In this document: piece after piece, positions 10,201 through 19,612 of the stretch | How the letters are laid out: each line of letters opens with the position of its first letter | How positions within the stretch are numbered: position 1 is the stretch's first letter | DNA from: Hygrocybe punicea | Lineage: Eukaryota > Basidiomycota > Agaricomycetes > Agaricales > Hygrophoraceae | DNA length: 64,000 bases | Reading direction: 5' to 3' | Assembly: GCA_963556145.1 (NCBI GenBank) | Contig: OY744464.1 | Coordinates: 1,302,001-1,366,000, forward strand | The notes under the pieces: model-generated | Database searches by the model: none | Told to the model about the DNA's origin: nothing | Seen by the model: the letters and a program-made list of their open reading frames with translations, nothing else | Translations under genes and position numbers: made by a program

Positions 10201-11813
10201 TGGAGGATGCCAGCGAAGATGTGATGCCGCCTTGGACGACGACACCGACACCGACAACTGCTATCATGACGACAACGAACATGACGACGATGATACTCGT
10301 GGCGCAGCGCTGTGAGCTGTCACCGGCTCATTTTGAAACTCTACGTGCCGTTCTTGTGCGTTGGTGGTGCACCTGTGCTGCCCATGCACCCTGGTGAGAT
10401 CCAGCGCGACGACAGGTGAGTGCCCAGTCCATCACCATCCGACTTGTACTAACAGCAACCAAGGCTATGACCGAGTGGGCGACAATGACGGCGACATCGA
10501 CGTCAACGGGAAACGGCAGCAACCCAGGGTGGATTGGGCAAGGGCAACAGTGAGGGGGAACGAAGACAAGAAGTCCCCACTCTTCTCCCCGTAGCCCTGC
10601 CCCACTGCCTCTCCGAGCCAACCACCACCTCGCGAATGGGTACAGCCGTGTCAATTGACGCGTGCACGGCATTCGCGAGGTGAACACGAGGACCATAATG
10701 ACGACAGCTGGCGACGCCAATGACGACGGACTGAGGACAAGTCTGCCCCTCTCCCTGCTGCCCTGGCCCATCAATTGACGTGTGCGCGGCATTCACAGGG
10801 TGTTCAGGCCACCTGCCCTTTCACAGGAGCCTCGGAAGGTGCATGTATATTTCATTTTTTCACATACATGTACATAGGTAGGCTACATGGAGATACGCAA
10901 AAAGAAAAAGAAAAAAGACAGGTGCACGTACCTGAAAACCTTGTGAAATGTGTCCGTACATGTTCGTGAGGTGTGGGAGGCAGCAGAGGGGTTATCCAAG
11001 TGATGTTGAAGCCAGCGAACAAGCTGGAAACCTAAATTTCCTAATTTGGATATTTGGTAACGGCTAATAACGGCTAGCCGTGGCTAAGCCGAGGTTTAAC
11101 CGTAGCTGAGTGAACGGCTCGGCTCGGCTAATTATTGGTCTGGCTCCAACGGCTAACGGTTTCGGACCGAGCCGTGGCAACACTACCTGGGATTGCTCAT
11201 CAGGGTCAAGCACCCTGCTCGGAAACACAAGGGCTGGCACATTGCGATCCGAGTCTTCAGTAAGTGAGTCCATGTCGACAGTTTCCATGGTGACTTTGTT
11301 GTTCTCAACTACTGGGGGTAAACGTTTAGCAAGATTTTTAGTAACCTTTCCTGCAGGTGGCCGAGCTGCTTCAGCTGTCCTTTTCTCTTCATCAACAACC
11401 ATCCCATCTTCGACTGCGGCTACTCTTTTTATGCTTGCCTCCCTTGATGCAGCAAGAGCATCTTCCTTCTCTTTCTTTTTAGCGAGAGCTGCCATTTTGT
11501 CGGCAAGGACCTGTGCAGAGGTTCTTCGCGGCTTCGTTACCTTGACATCAGGCAACCCCGGGTGAAGATTTGCATTGGCGCGTCGTGGACGCTGGTTTTG
11601 GGATCCAGCTGCTGACGTGTCAGTAGCTTGGACTTTGCTAGCCGGCTTAAGAGATTCAAGCGGTGGAGCCACAGATTCCGACTCCAGGTGAGTATTCTGC
11701 TTTTGTCCTCGAGGTTTTTTGACCTGCTTATTAGTGACAGTAGTCTGGGCACGAATCTTGGGTGGAGGAGGCATTGTTGACGGAGTTGTGGTTTGTTGCG
11801 CTGACGTATGCAT
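7231..11813 (-). pseudogene. Plavaka-linked accessory protein, interrupted by hAT
   Basis: The gene is read from 11813 leftwards, divergent from the transposase gene. The first exon encodes a basic, Pro/Lys-rich N-terminus (PPPPKIRAQTT, then an Ala/Lys-rich coiled stretch AALAKKKEKEDALAAS) and ends ...DPDEQSQ, where the hAT element 8995-11185 interrupts it. Removing the element and one 8-bp target copy restores ...SQ-ALITPERLALRVRYEEEEE. Later exons include LIYLAIPDACFSSVKKV, SIAKITRGAPAIKVEMED, CFDSIFPNS, RFYDWRAKFAKKAV and a C-terminus ending ISELE at 7231. I do not recognise a domain. Short introns separate the exons (for example near 8260-8310 and 7905-7955). Its position beside the transposase suggests a second transposition protein. 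Confidence 0.65.
8995..11185. mobile_element. Non-autonomous hAT element, 2.2 kb
   Basis: The ends are TAGTGTTGCCACGG and its complement, a classic hAT terminus, flanked by the 8-bp direct repeat CCTGGGAT (8987-8994 and 11186-11193). Subterminal regions are rich in GGCTCGGCT and ACGGCTA words in both orientations. No transposase is seen. The interior (about 9130-10830) is CG-rich, with many CGACGAC/CAACAGC-like runs giving simple-sequence frames, none of them convincing as a gene. It lies within an exon of the Plavaka accessory gene. Its termini share the first 14 bases with the element starting at 33903, so that family could have mobilised it. Confidence 0.85.
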
Positions 11814-11925
11814 GTCGTTCGACTTTTTATTTTTGTTTTTAAAGTCCTATATCCAGGGACTTTGAACTGGCCTGGGGCCATCGCCTTCAACTGTAGTTGC
11901 CACTCCGTCTTGTACTGCCATCAAC

Positions 11926-14900
11926 ATGTCAGCTCAATCTCGCACATTTTTTTGCAACCTGGGGTTGTGTAAAGGCAAGAACAGGAGTTTCAAAAACCGC
12001 TCTGGTTACACGCAACATAAGAATTCCATTCATCCTCCAATACTACAACAACCTCGACGATCTCCACCCATTCAGACTGATGCCAACCGAGAGTTTATGA
12101 ATGAGAACTGGCACGGAGATGGAGACTCGGAATCATTCACTCCTAATTCAGGCTCCCACAAACGGCATCCAATTCTTGATGGTACGTACATCCTCTAAGC
12201 ACCGTCATTTATTTTCCTAACACATTATCCAGGAATCTCTTGTGACAGGAATGGAAATTACCTTGATTCTCTTATGCCACCAACTCCGGAGAATAAATCT
12301 TCTAATGACTTTTCACCTTACGCATCTCGCTCTGAATTTGAGATTGCAGACTTTCTTTTCCGTCGAAACCAGATGCCAGGAGAACAGATTAATGATCTCA
12401 TGGACATGTGGGCCGACCACAGTGGTACCCCACCTTTTACTTGCAAAAAGCATCTCTATGACTTGATTGACTCAACCACTCTCGGGAATGCGCCATGGGA
12501 CTCATTTTCCGTCTCATATGCTGGCAGACAACCTGTCGATAATATCCCACCATGGATGACTACGGAGTATGAAGTATGGCACCGCAATCCACGTCTGGTG
12601 ATCCAGAACCAACTCGCCAACCCAGATTTCAAAGACGAAATCGATTATGCACCATATCAAGATTTCGATGAGAATGGGAAGCGGAGGTGGACAAACCTGA
12701 TGTCTGGTAATTGGGCTTGGCGTCAGGCGGTGTGTGGTTTCTTTTCCCGGCTGAATTCCATGCTAACATGCCATTTTCAAGATATTATTGCAGAATCTGA
12801 TGATGCCCATGGAGCGATGTTTGTTCCGATTATATTGGGCAGCGATAAGACAACGGTATCGGTTGGTACAGGGAACATTCAATATTACCCACTGTATGCT
12901 TCCTTGGGGAATGTCCACAGCAGTACCCGACGCGCTCACCGAAATGCAGTTTCTATTTTAGGATTTCTTGCCATACCCAAAAGTACGTGATCCAAACTAG
13001 ATGTGTTGATCATTGACAGAACCTGCCTATAGTGGACAAGGAATACGAGGCCGACCCAGCATTTCGGAAATTTCGCCGTCAACTATTTCATTCATCTCTG
13101 GCCGCAATATTGGAACCGCTCCGCTCAGGCATGACTACACCAGAGATCACGCTGTGTCCCGATGGTCATTATCGTCGAGTAGTATATGGGATTGGCCCTT
13201 ATATTGCGGATTATCCCGAGCAAGTACTTCTTTCATGTGTCGTTCAGGGTTGGTGCCCAAGGTATGTTAAGTTGGTGATTTTCCTCTGCACAGTTGGATA
13301 CTGACTTGTATCAACTCAAGATGCACAGCTATACCAGAGAATCTGGACGGCGAAGGCCTCCATCGCACCCAAGATTACTCAGCTGTGCTTATCGAGGAAT
13401 TTGATCTCAAAGTGCTGTGGAAGGACTTTGGTGTAGTTGGCGACATTACGGTATGCATTCACCTTCTTATCTTGACCTCCGTGGCATGCTAACTCAAAAT
13501 TATTGCCAGCCCTTCACAGCATCCTTCCCTCGCGCCGACATACATGAACTTATTACATCCGATCTTCTCCACCAGGTCATTAAGGGCACATTTAAGGACC
13601 ATTTGGTCACCTGGGTCAATGAGTATCTAGAAATCAAACATGGTGCAGCTGGCGCGGCTAGAATCTTGGCTGACATTGATCGCCGGTACATTTTCCATTT
13701 ATTTTATTTTTTTGCCGCTAATGTCCCATTTTTGACTCAGGATTGCTGCTGTGCCACCTTTTCCTGGCTTACGGCGTTTCCCAGAGGGCCGAGGCTTTGC
13801 ACAATGGACTGGAGACGATTCCAAGGCCCTTATGAAGGTATCTGTACAATGTCTAACAATGAGCGGTTTATGCTAATGTTCCTTTTCAGGTATATCTCCC
13901 TGCAATTGCCAGCCATGTACCTGCCCAAATGGTTCGGGCAATAGCGGCGTTTCTAGATTTCTGCTACCTCGTTCGCCGTTCTGTCCATACAGAAGCAAGC
14001 TTAGCAGCTGTGGATGATGCCCTTGCCCAATTTCATCGTGATTGAGTGATCTTTGAGGTTGAGGGTGTCTGCCCAGATGGCATTTCATTGCCGAGGCAGC
14101 ATTCTTTGGTCCACTATCGATGGGTTATTGAGCAGTTCGGCTCACTCAATGGACTTTGCTCGTCGATAACAGAGTCTAAACACATAAAAGCCGTCAAGGA
14201 ACCTTGGCGCCGTTCAAGTCATCACAAAGCACTCGGGCAAATGCTCCTTACCAATCAGCGGCTTGATAAATTGGCCGCATCTCGTGTTGATTTTATGGAA
14301 CGAGGGATGCTTGGCATTGACATCCGTGGTCGTCCTCCAGATCCAACTGAGGTTACACCGGTCCCGCTGGACGTTCAACTAAATGGTGCTGATGCGGGTG
14401 CTGTTCTGGGTCCCCATGTTTCTGCAGAAGTTACTTTGGCAATTCGTTCGGGTGTGTAATCTCCTGGCTGAAGGCAAATTTCGGTAACTAATTACTTCGT
14501 CAGCAGCACCCAAATCTCAGTATCCTCGTCAGCTGCATTCTCTCATAGAACAACTTGACCTTCCAGGGCTCCCCGAGCTCATGCGCCGATTCCTTTATGA
14601 TCAACTGCACCCGGATGCTATCTTACCTGGAGCAGAAGTGGACCTTGACCAATGTCCCCTCATTCGAAGCCGCATTTATGTTGTCCCGTCAGCAGTTGCT
14701 AAGTTCTATGCACCCAGTGACCCATCTGGGATTGGGGGCATGTATTGTGAGAGGATTCGGGCAACGGCATCTTGGTATGGTGGCGTGCCGCGGAATGACT
14801 GTATTTTCGTCACGAAGGACTCAGACCTGGAAGGAATGCGTAGCTTGCATGTTGCCCGTGTCCGATTCTTCTTTAGGTTCACTCACGAAGCGAAGAAATA

Positions 14901-15174
14901 CCCATGTGCATTAGTGCAGTGGTTTTCTACAATTGGTGATGCCCCTTGTGAAGATACTGGGATGTGGATTGTTGAGCCGGACAGGGATCACAATGGGACA
15001 CCAGTTCAAGCTGTCATTCATACTGAATGCATTCTGCGAGGAGCCCTGCTTGTTCTGGTGTTTGGGGAGGAGTTCCTTCCTCGTCATATCACCTTTTCAA
15101 ATTCACTGGGAGCCTTCCGATCATACTACGTTAACAAGTTTGCTGATCATCATGCGAACGAGATTGCCTTTTAA
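11926..15174 (+). pseudogene. Plavaka transposase with N-terminal zinc finger
   Basis: Exon 1 starts MSAQSRTFFCNLGLCKG and has a C2H2-like finger (C..C..H..H, with GYTQHKNSIH). Later exons carry the Plavaka signatures VPIILGSDKTTVSVGTGN and YPLYASLGNVHSSTRRAHR, then YIADYPEQVLLSCVVQGWC, DIHELITSDLLHQVIKGTFKD, ILADIDRR, GRGFAQWTGDDSKALMK and VYLPAIASHVPAQMVRAIAAF. The chain closes with a unique C-terminal domain ending NEIAF. At least eight short introns are implied. An in-frame TGA at 14043-14045 replaces an expected arginine in FHRD-R-VIFEVEG. The protein is a DDE-type nuclease acting on the element's ends in the nucleus. This copy is probably dead because of that stop. Confidence 0.85.
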
Positions 15175-15179
15175 CTTCC

Positions 15180-15350
15180 ACTTCTATCTAATTATATTAT
15201 ATATTGTATATCTTATTTTGCACGTCAGACAGTTCAGAGAGACAGTTCGGATGGTTCAGAGATGGTTCAGATGGTTCAGAAATGGTTCAGATGGTTCAGA
15301 GAATTTCAGGTCTCTCAGTGTTCTCAGACAAAATGCTGATTTGCTGATGT
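15180..15350. repeat. Right subterminal repeats of Plavaka element
   Basis: From 15228 to about 15310 the word GGTTCAGA recurs at spacings of about 9-12 bp (GATGGTTCAGA, AATGGTTCAGA), followed by the terminal TGCTGATTTGCTGATGT. They are probably binding sites for the transposase. Confidence 0.7.
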
Positions 15351-16319
15351 CTAAGTACCTCAGTGTCCTCCATTGAATTCTACGACACGCACAACCAGTT
15401 CATTTTCGACAAAAATGACTGGCTTTATCGAATAACGCTGCCTCTCCGCAAGTCCGTCAAGTCCCTTGCATACCACTCTGGCACTGCTGAACCTGGCGCA
15501 AGACTCTCATTATCGTCGTTGTTGCTAGGTCTCGGACGCGACCTCGAATACCTCAGTATCCAGGATTTGTTCTATTCGCGCACATCTTCCTTGATCTTTC
15601 CCATACCAAAGAAAATGCCTTGCCTCACGCACGTTGTGATCAAAAATGGCCATCCGCCTGCACGCGTACTCAATAAACTTCTATCTCACGCATTTACGAC
15701 TCGCTGGTACGACGGTCACCGATTCAAGGAGTCCTCTTTACGACAGCTCGCGATTTTGGAAGTAAACACCCTCAATGAAACAACGATCATCGATATCCTT
15801 CATATCAACGATGTCCGTTTTCGGCTCACTAGTCTCCGAGTGCGTTTACCCCAGTCCCAGGAGGTCACTCCAGAAGTGTGCAGGTTCCCTGTTCGTCTTC
15901 TGGGATTATGTACATCGCTTGTGGACTTTTCTTATACATCGCCGGCACCCTCTGATATTTTCATGCATCTCCCACCATCACTCCAGAGCCTTGAACTTGC
16001 TATAGTTATCTTCGACCCCACCATCACCTCTGAACCAGCCGCGATGCTTTCATCTGCAGATCCCATTCTAAGCCATCTCCAGCAGCAGCTAGGTCTACCA
16101 CCCGGCGTTTCGAGTCTCCAGAGCCTGTCAGTCGTTTGGAGAATGTGTACTGGGTATGCGGGACCAACGTTGCACCACCACAGCCGCCACCAAGAACGAG
16201 AGTGGAGACGCCTTAACATTTCATGGAGTGATGATCACAGTAAACTGCGATCTGTGTGCAACGATAACGGGATTTCTCTAGACTGCACCTTTTGGATTGA
16301 CGTATTTCACTTTGCCTAG
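15351..16319 (+). pseudogene. F-box/LRR-like gene, 5'-truncated (copy 2)
   Basis: An open frame from 15363 to 16319 encodes about 318 residues with leucine-rich-like segments: LSSLLLGLGRDLEYLSIQD, SSLRQLAILEVNTLNE, FRLTSLRVRLP, SLQSLELAIVIFD and VSSLQSLSVVWRMCTGY. The F-box half is missing because the Plavaka right end lies immediately upstream. Copy 3 at 60.8-61.5 kb keeps an F-box (DLPSELALNILG), which identifies the family. This copy retains CGA at 15429-15431 and 15741-15743, where copies 3 and 1 respectively have TGA. It is the best preserved C-terminal half of the three, but without a promoter or F-box it is unlikely to work as an SCF receptor. Confidence 0.7.
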
Positions 16320-16650
16320 AATTTCTACAGGTCGGGGGGTTGGAGTATTACGCCGATATGGTAGATACCGAAACCACGAATGGTCGACCTTGTACATTGA
16401 GCAGGCAGAAATCATGCGGTCATTCAGTTTTTGTTCTTAGACCTTCTAGGTAATACTACCCATTGCCTATCCATCAAGCGGCACCACAAAACGAATACTA
16501 GTAGGCCATGAGATTAGTTGAGGGCAAGTAACGGTGCCGTGGTCTCAGTCTTATTAAAACCGAGCCTAAATAAATTTAGGACTCGGAAATCTGGCTGTAG
16601 ACCGCCCTCAATCGCTTGATCAAGTAGAAAGTTTAGAGCAAACCGTGACA
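16320..16650. other. Spacer between F-box copy 2 and repeat protein copy B
   Basis: I see no gene here. It includes a short inverted pair (ACCGAGCCTAAATAAATTTAGGACTCGG, 16560-16587) that could act as a 3'-end hairpin, and it leads into the sequence homologous to the MITE-containing site of copy A. Confidence 0.4.
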
Positions 16651-16797
16651 GCAATAATGTTATAAACAATTGGCTGACAGGACCTGGGTACTAATAATAC
16701 ATCAAGTGATGATGGTAATATACAACTGCAAGGGAATATATATCTATCAGATTGTCGTCACCGTGACAATTCCACAAAAAAGTGCGAATGAGTATGG

Positions 16798-17704
16798 TTA
16801 CGCGACGACCTTTTGAGCTGGCAAACGGGAACGGGATATGTGGCGGGTAGAGGAGAAGGCGTATCCCACTTCTTGAATCAACATGCGTGACACTGGTTTG
16901 GCGTGAACAGACTCAGCATCATCCCCACTGAGCAGGATATGCCCTGTGTCCCCGTGGGGACCTATGATGCTGGTGCCATCGAATGCTTCGCCATCACTGC
17001 TAGCGAGGCCGAAGACAATCTCTAGATCCTGTTCGGGAAAATACTCCCCACCTGGGGCTTCCATGACGTGACATGGGTATGGAGTGGGTATGCGTGCGGT
17101 GACGGTTCGAGCAGGAATGTGTGGTGAGGAGCTCAAGACGTCTATGTCCTGTGTAGTGAAATACTCCTTGTCGAGCGCTTGCATAAAGTCATGTATAGGT
17201 GTGTCTGCAGCAAGGTCACGGGTGGCGAAAATGTGTTGGAACAGTGAGCAGAGCCCTGCGTCTGCATAGGGAAATACTCCCCGCCAGATTCCATGGAGTC
17301 ATGTGGGTGCGGAGTACTAGTAGGCGTGCGGCAAGGGTACGGGTGGCAAAAACGTGCTGGAGCAGCGAGCAAAGCCCAATGTTCTGCATAGGGAAATGCT
17401 CTCCACTGTCAGTTTCCATGGATTCATGTGGATATGGTGTCGGTATACGTGCAGCAATGGTAGGATTAGCAACACCGGCAGCGAGAACGTGCTGATGAGT
17501 GAAAACCTCATCGATGAGGGCGAACGAGACATGCCGATTGCTGGTGTGCTTGGGAGAATCGCCTTCATCATTGTCGACGGGCGTTTTCTGGGACAGGTCG
17601 ACAACGCCCATCCTGTTAAACGGTGCACTGTCTTTGTTGGTCAGGCCTCAGATACTGAAGCCAAGCGGGGTACCAAATATGTCAATGCTGGCGTGTCACA
17701 CTGA
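16798..17704 (-). pseudogene. GGEYFPMQ-repeat protein, copy B
   Basis: Inverted paralogue of 5127-6030. The readable parts are VVDLSQKTPVDNDEGD, HVSFALIDEVFTHQHVLAAG, SMETDSGEHFPMQNIG and, after a frameshift around 17216-17330, MQALDKEYFTTQDIDVLS through to QKVVA. It keeps CGA (complement of 17107-17109) where copy A has a stop, and lacks copy A's 5-bp duplication, so the two copies have been damaged independently. Downstream (16651-16797) the sequence follows copy A as far as the empty MITE site. Confidence 0.6.
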
Positions 17705-17893
17705 TTATGAAGTCGTCCAAATCTCCGTCAGCCAGAGCTCCAGCGGGCCCTGGCTCGTCGCGGGCGCCTCCACCCATGCCGCGGAAGCCTCCGGGGAGGG
17801 GTATGGGTCATACTTGAATGCATACTGGGCGTTGAGGAAGTTGGGCTGCCTCGGGTTGGCGTAGACCGAGAGCAGGTCGTCATGGAGCAGGAA
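17705..17893 (-). pseudogene. Metallophosphoesterase copy B, C-terminal part
   Basis: The minus strand encodes LLHDDLLSVYANPRQPNFLN, YAFKYDPYPSPEASAAW and LELWLTEIWTTS, matching copy A, and ends in the same way at the junction to the repeat-protein sequence. The 5' part continues at 19135-19318 after the foldback element and resumes at 33889-33902 after the KDZ element. One phosphoesterase pseudogene has thus been opened by successive insertions. Confidence 0.75.
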
Positions 17894-17899
17894 GGGCTG

Positions 17900-19128
17900 T
17901 ATGCTGTATAAACTGTACATTTATTTGCTGCGGCCGCGGCCGCATTTTGGAGTGACCGCGACTTCAAGATTTTGAGTAGATGAACCTATATACATGAACT
18001 ATATATCCATGTCATTACTGGCGCATCTTCATATTACATTTTTTGTTTGCGAGGCGAGGCGTTTTGCACACAGGGCTCCAACTGTAAGAATCGGCCTGCG
18101 CAATGTTGCCGACGCTCTCCCACTGCCCATTCAATGACCTCGCAAAGCCAGGCACATGTCAATAGACATGGCTACTGCATTTTCGAGGTGGATTGCGGGG
18201 TATCGGAGGTGTCAGGAGGGTGGCCATCCTCGTTGTTGGCACTGTCGCACTGCTGCTGCCTCTGCCTATGTCATGGTCCTTGCCATTCTCCACCTTATCG
18301 TTAATGCTGTTGTTCAGACCGTCCTCGCCTTCGTTCTCATTTCCTCGTTTGTCGTACTTGTTGTCCTCGCTTCGTTGGTTGTCCTCGCTTCGTTGGTTGT
18401 CCTTGCTTCGTTGGTTGTACTTTGCAATTTGCAGCTGGCTTCTACCGTACCAATTTAGGAAAGTCGGAGTTTTACGTTGGAGTGGGCAGGGGGTGCCCAC
18501 TCAGGGTGTCATGGGTGCATCATGGTGGGATAAGCTGAGTCTCTACTACAGTGTGATCTCTACTAAGTAGTCCTACGAACCGTGGGATCCTATCACGTGA
18601 CCTCCTACTACAACGTGAAACTCACACGATTTTCAAACAGCAATGACACCATTAACGACAACCTGGATAACAGGGAGACCTGGACGGCTCACGAAGATGT
18701 GGACGGACGAAGATGTAGACGACTCACGAAGATGCGGGTCACACGGTTGAAGACAATATCGACAAGGAAAAAAGGACAGTGCGACAGTGCCAACAATGAG
18801 GATGGCCGCCCTACCGACACCTCCCACACCCTGCAATCCACCTCGAAAATGCAGTAGCCATGTCTATTGACATGTTCCTGGCTTTGCGAGGTCATTGAAT
18901 GGGCAGTGGGAGAGCGTCGGCAACATTGTGCAGGCCGAATCATTCTTACAGTTGGAGACCTGTGTGCAAAATGCCTTGCCTCGCAAACAAAAATGTAATA
19001 TTATGCGCCAGTAATGACATGGATATAGTTCATGTATATAGCTTCATCTACTCAGAATCTTTTAAGTCGCGGTCACTCCAAAATGTGGCCACAGCCGCGG
19101 CAAATAAATGTACAGTTTATACAGCATA
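17900..19128. mobile_element. Foldback element with about 350-bp inverted arms
   Basis: The sequence starting TATGCTGTATAAACTGTAC (17900) returns inverted at the right end (to 19128). Homology between arms extends some 350 bp inward, with small differences such as GCGGCCGCGGCCGC versus GGCCACAGCCGCGG. It is flanked by a 6-bp direct repeat GGGCTG (17894-17899 and 19129-19134) and interrupts phosphoesterase copy B. The centre (about 18240-18790) has simple repeats and no transposase. This fits a foldback or MULE-like non-autonomous element. Confidence 0.8.
18364..18419. repeat. 18-bp tandem repeat in foldback element
   Basis: Three copies of TCCTCGCTTCGTTGGTTG with minor change (CCTTGCTTCG in the last). 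It lies in the unpaired centre of the element. Confidence 0.85.
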
Positions 19129-19134
19129 GGGCTG

Positions 19135-19318
19135 GGATGGGTCGAGGTAGACGACGCTGTCAGTGCAGACCTCGGGGGAGGTGAAGAGCGCGTGCACTGG
19201 CATCGGCAGGCTGTAGGCCTTGTGGGACAGATTTGAGTCCTAGATCATGATTCCCTGGCGAGTGGGCGAGGATGTCAGTGCTGAATGGGAAGTGGGGCAT
19301 CCTGCCATGGTCATATTC
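19135..19318 (-). pseudogene. Metallophosphoesterase copy B, middle part
   Basis: The reverse complement matches 4770-4935 of copy A: the intron end, NHDLG-like region, HKAYSPPMHALFTSP-like region and VYL. It ends at the KDZ terminus at 19319. The matching 5' remainder is TGACGACTTTGAGC at 33889-33902. About 10 bases of the paralogue (GTACCGGGGA in this orientation) are missing between the two flanks. Confidence 0.75.
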
Positions 19319-19503
19319 CACCTGTGAAGCCCAACTAACGCCTCCTATTAGAGGTGGACAAGGGTCTGTGTCCCTCTCTAAGTCGAGGGGTTTAGGGTGC
19401 GGTAGGGCCTCCTCCTATATTTCTCAGGTAGAGTGGGTGTAATATAGAGCGTAGTTTTGGTCTCTGTTTGTAGTCATTGTGGTTGTCATTGGCAACCGTA
19501 CCT

Positions 19504-19530
19504 GAGCTCATCGTGTCAGGCGATGAGCTC
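19504..19530. promoter_or_regulatory. Inverted GAGCTCATC / GATGAGCTC pair in KDZ end
   Basis: GAGCTCATC at 19504-19512 and GATGAGCTC at 19522-19530 form an inverted pair near the outer end. The same pair occurs in the right arm at 33677-33703. The same word is arrayed in the ends of the second KDZ element. It is probably a transposase-binding site. Confidence 0.5.
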
Positions 19531-19612
19531 GACTTTGTCACTAAAATTTGATCTCTTTACTAAAATTGAGACCAGACACAAGAAAAAATGTAAGACTACG
19601 ATATGATAGAGT

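Larger units (their letters stand above)
6821..15350 (+). mobile_element. Plavaka (CACTA-like) DNA transposon
   Basis: The ends are a 17-bp perfect inverted repeat, ACATCAGCAAATCAGCA (6821-6837) and its complement (15334-15350). Inside lie subterminal GGTTCAGA-type repeats, a plus-strand Plavaka transposase gene (11926-15174) and a divergent minus-strand gene (7231-11813), the latter broken by a hAT insertion. The left flank is the TTATAAC of the MITE beside phosphoesterase copy A. The right flank is the middle of F-box copy 2. The two flanks do not rejoin into one known sequence, so there is no convincing target duplication (a TAA on each side, one base out, is the best candidate). Confidence 0.8.

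Noticed and set aside
9083..10800. Many short frames in the 2.2-kb hAT element, some 60-150 codons
   Set aside because: They come from CGACGAC/CAACAGC-type simple sequence open in several frames on both strands. None shows a known motif or a consistent splice pattern.
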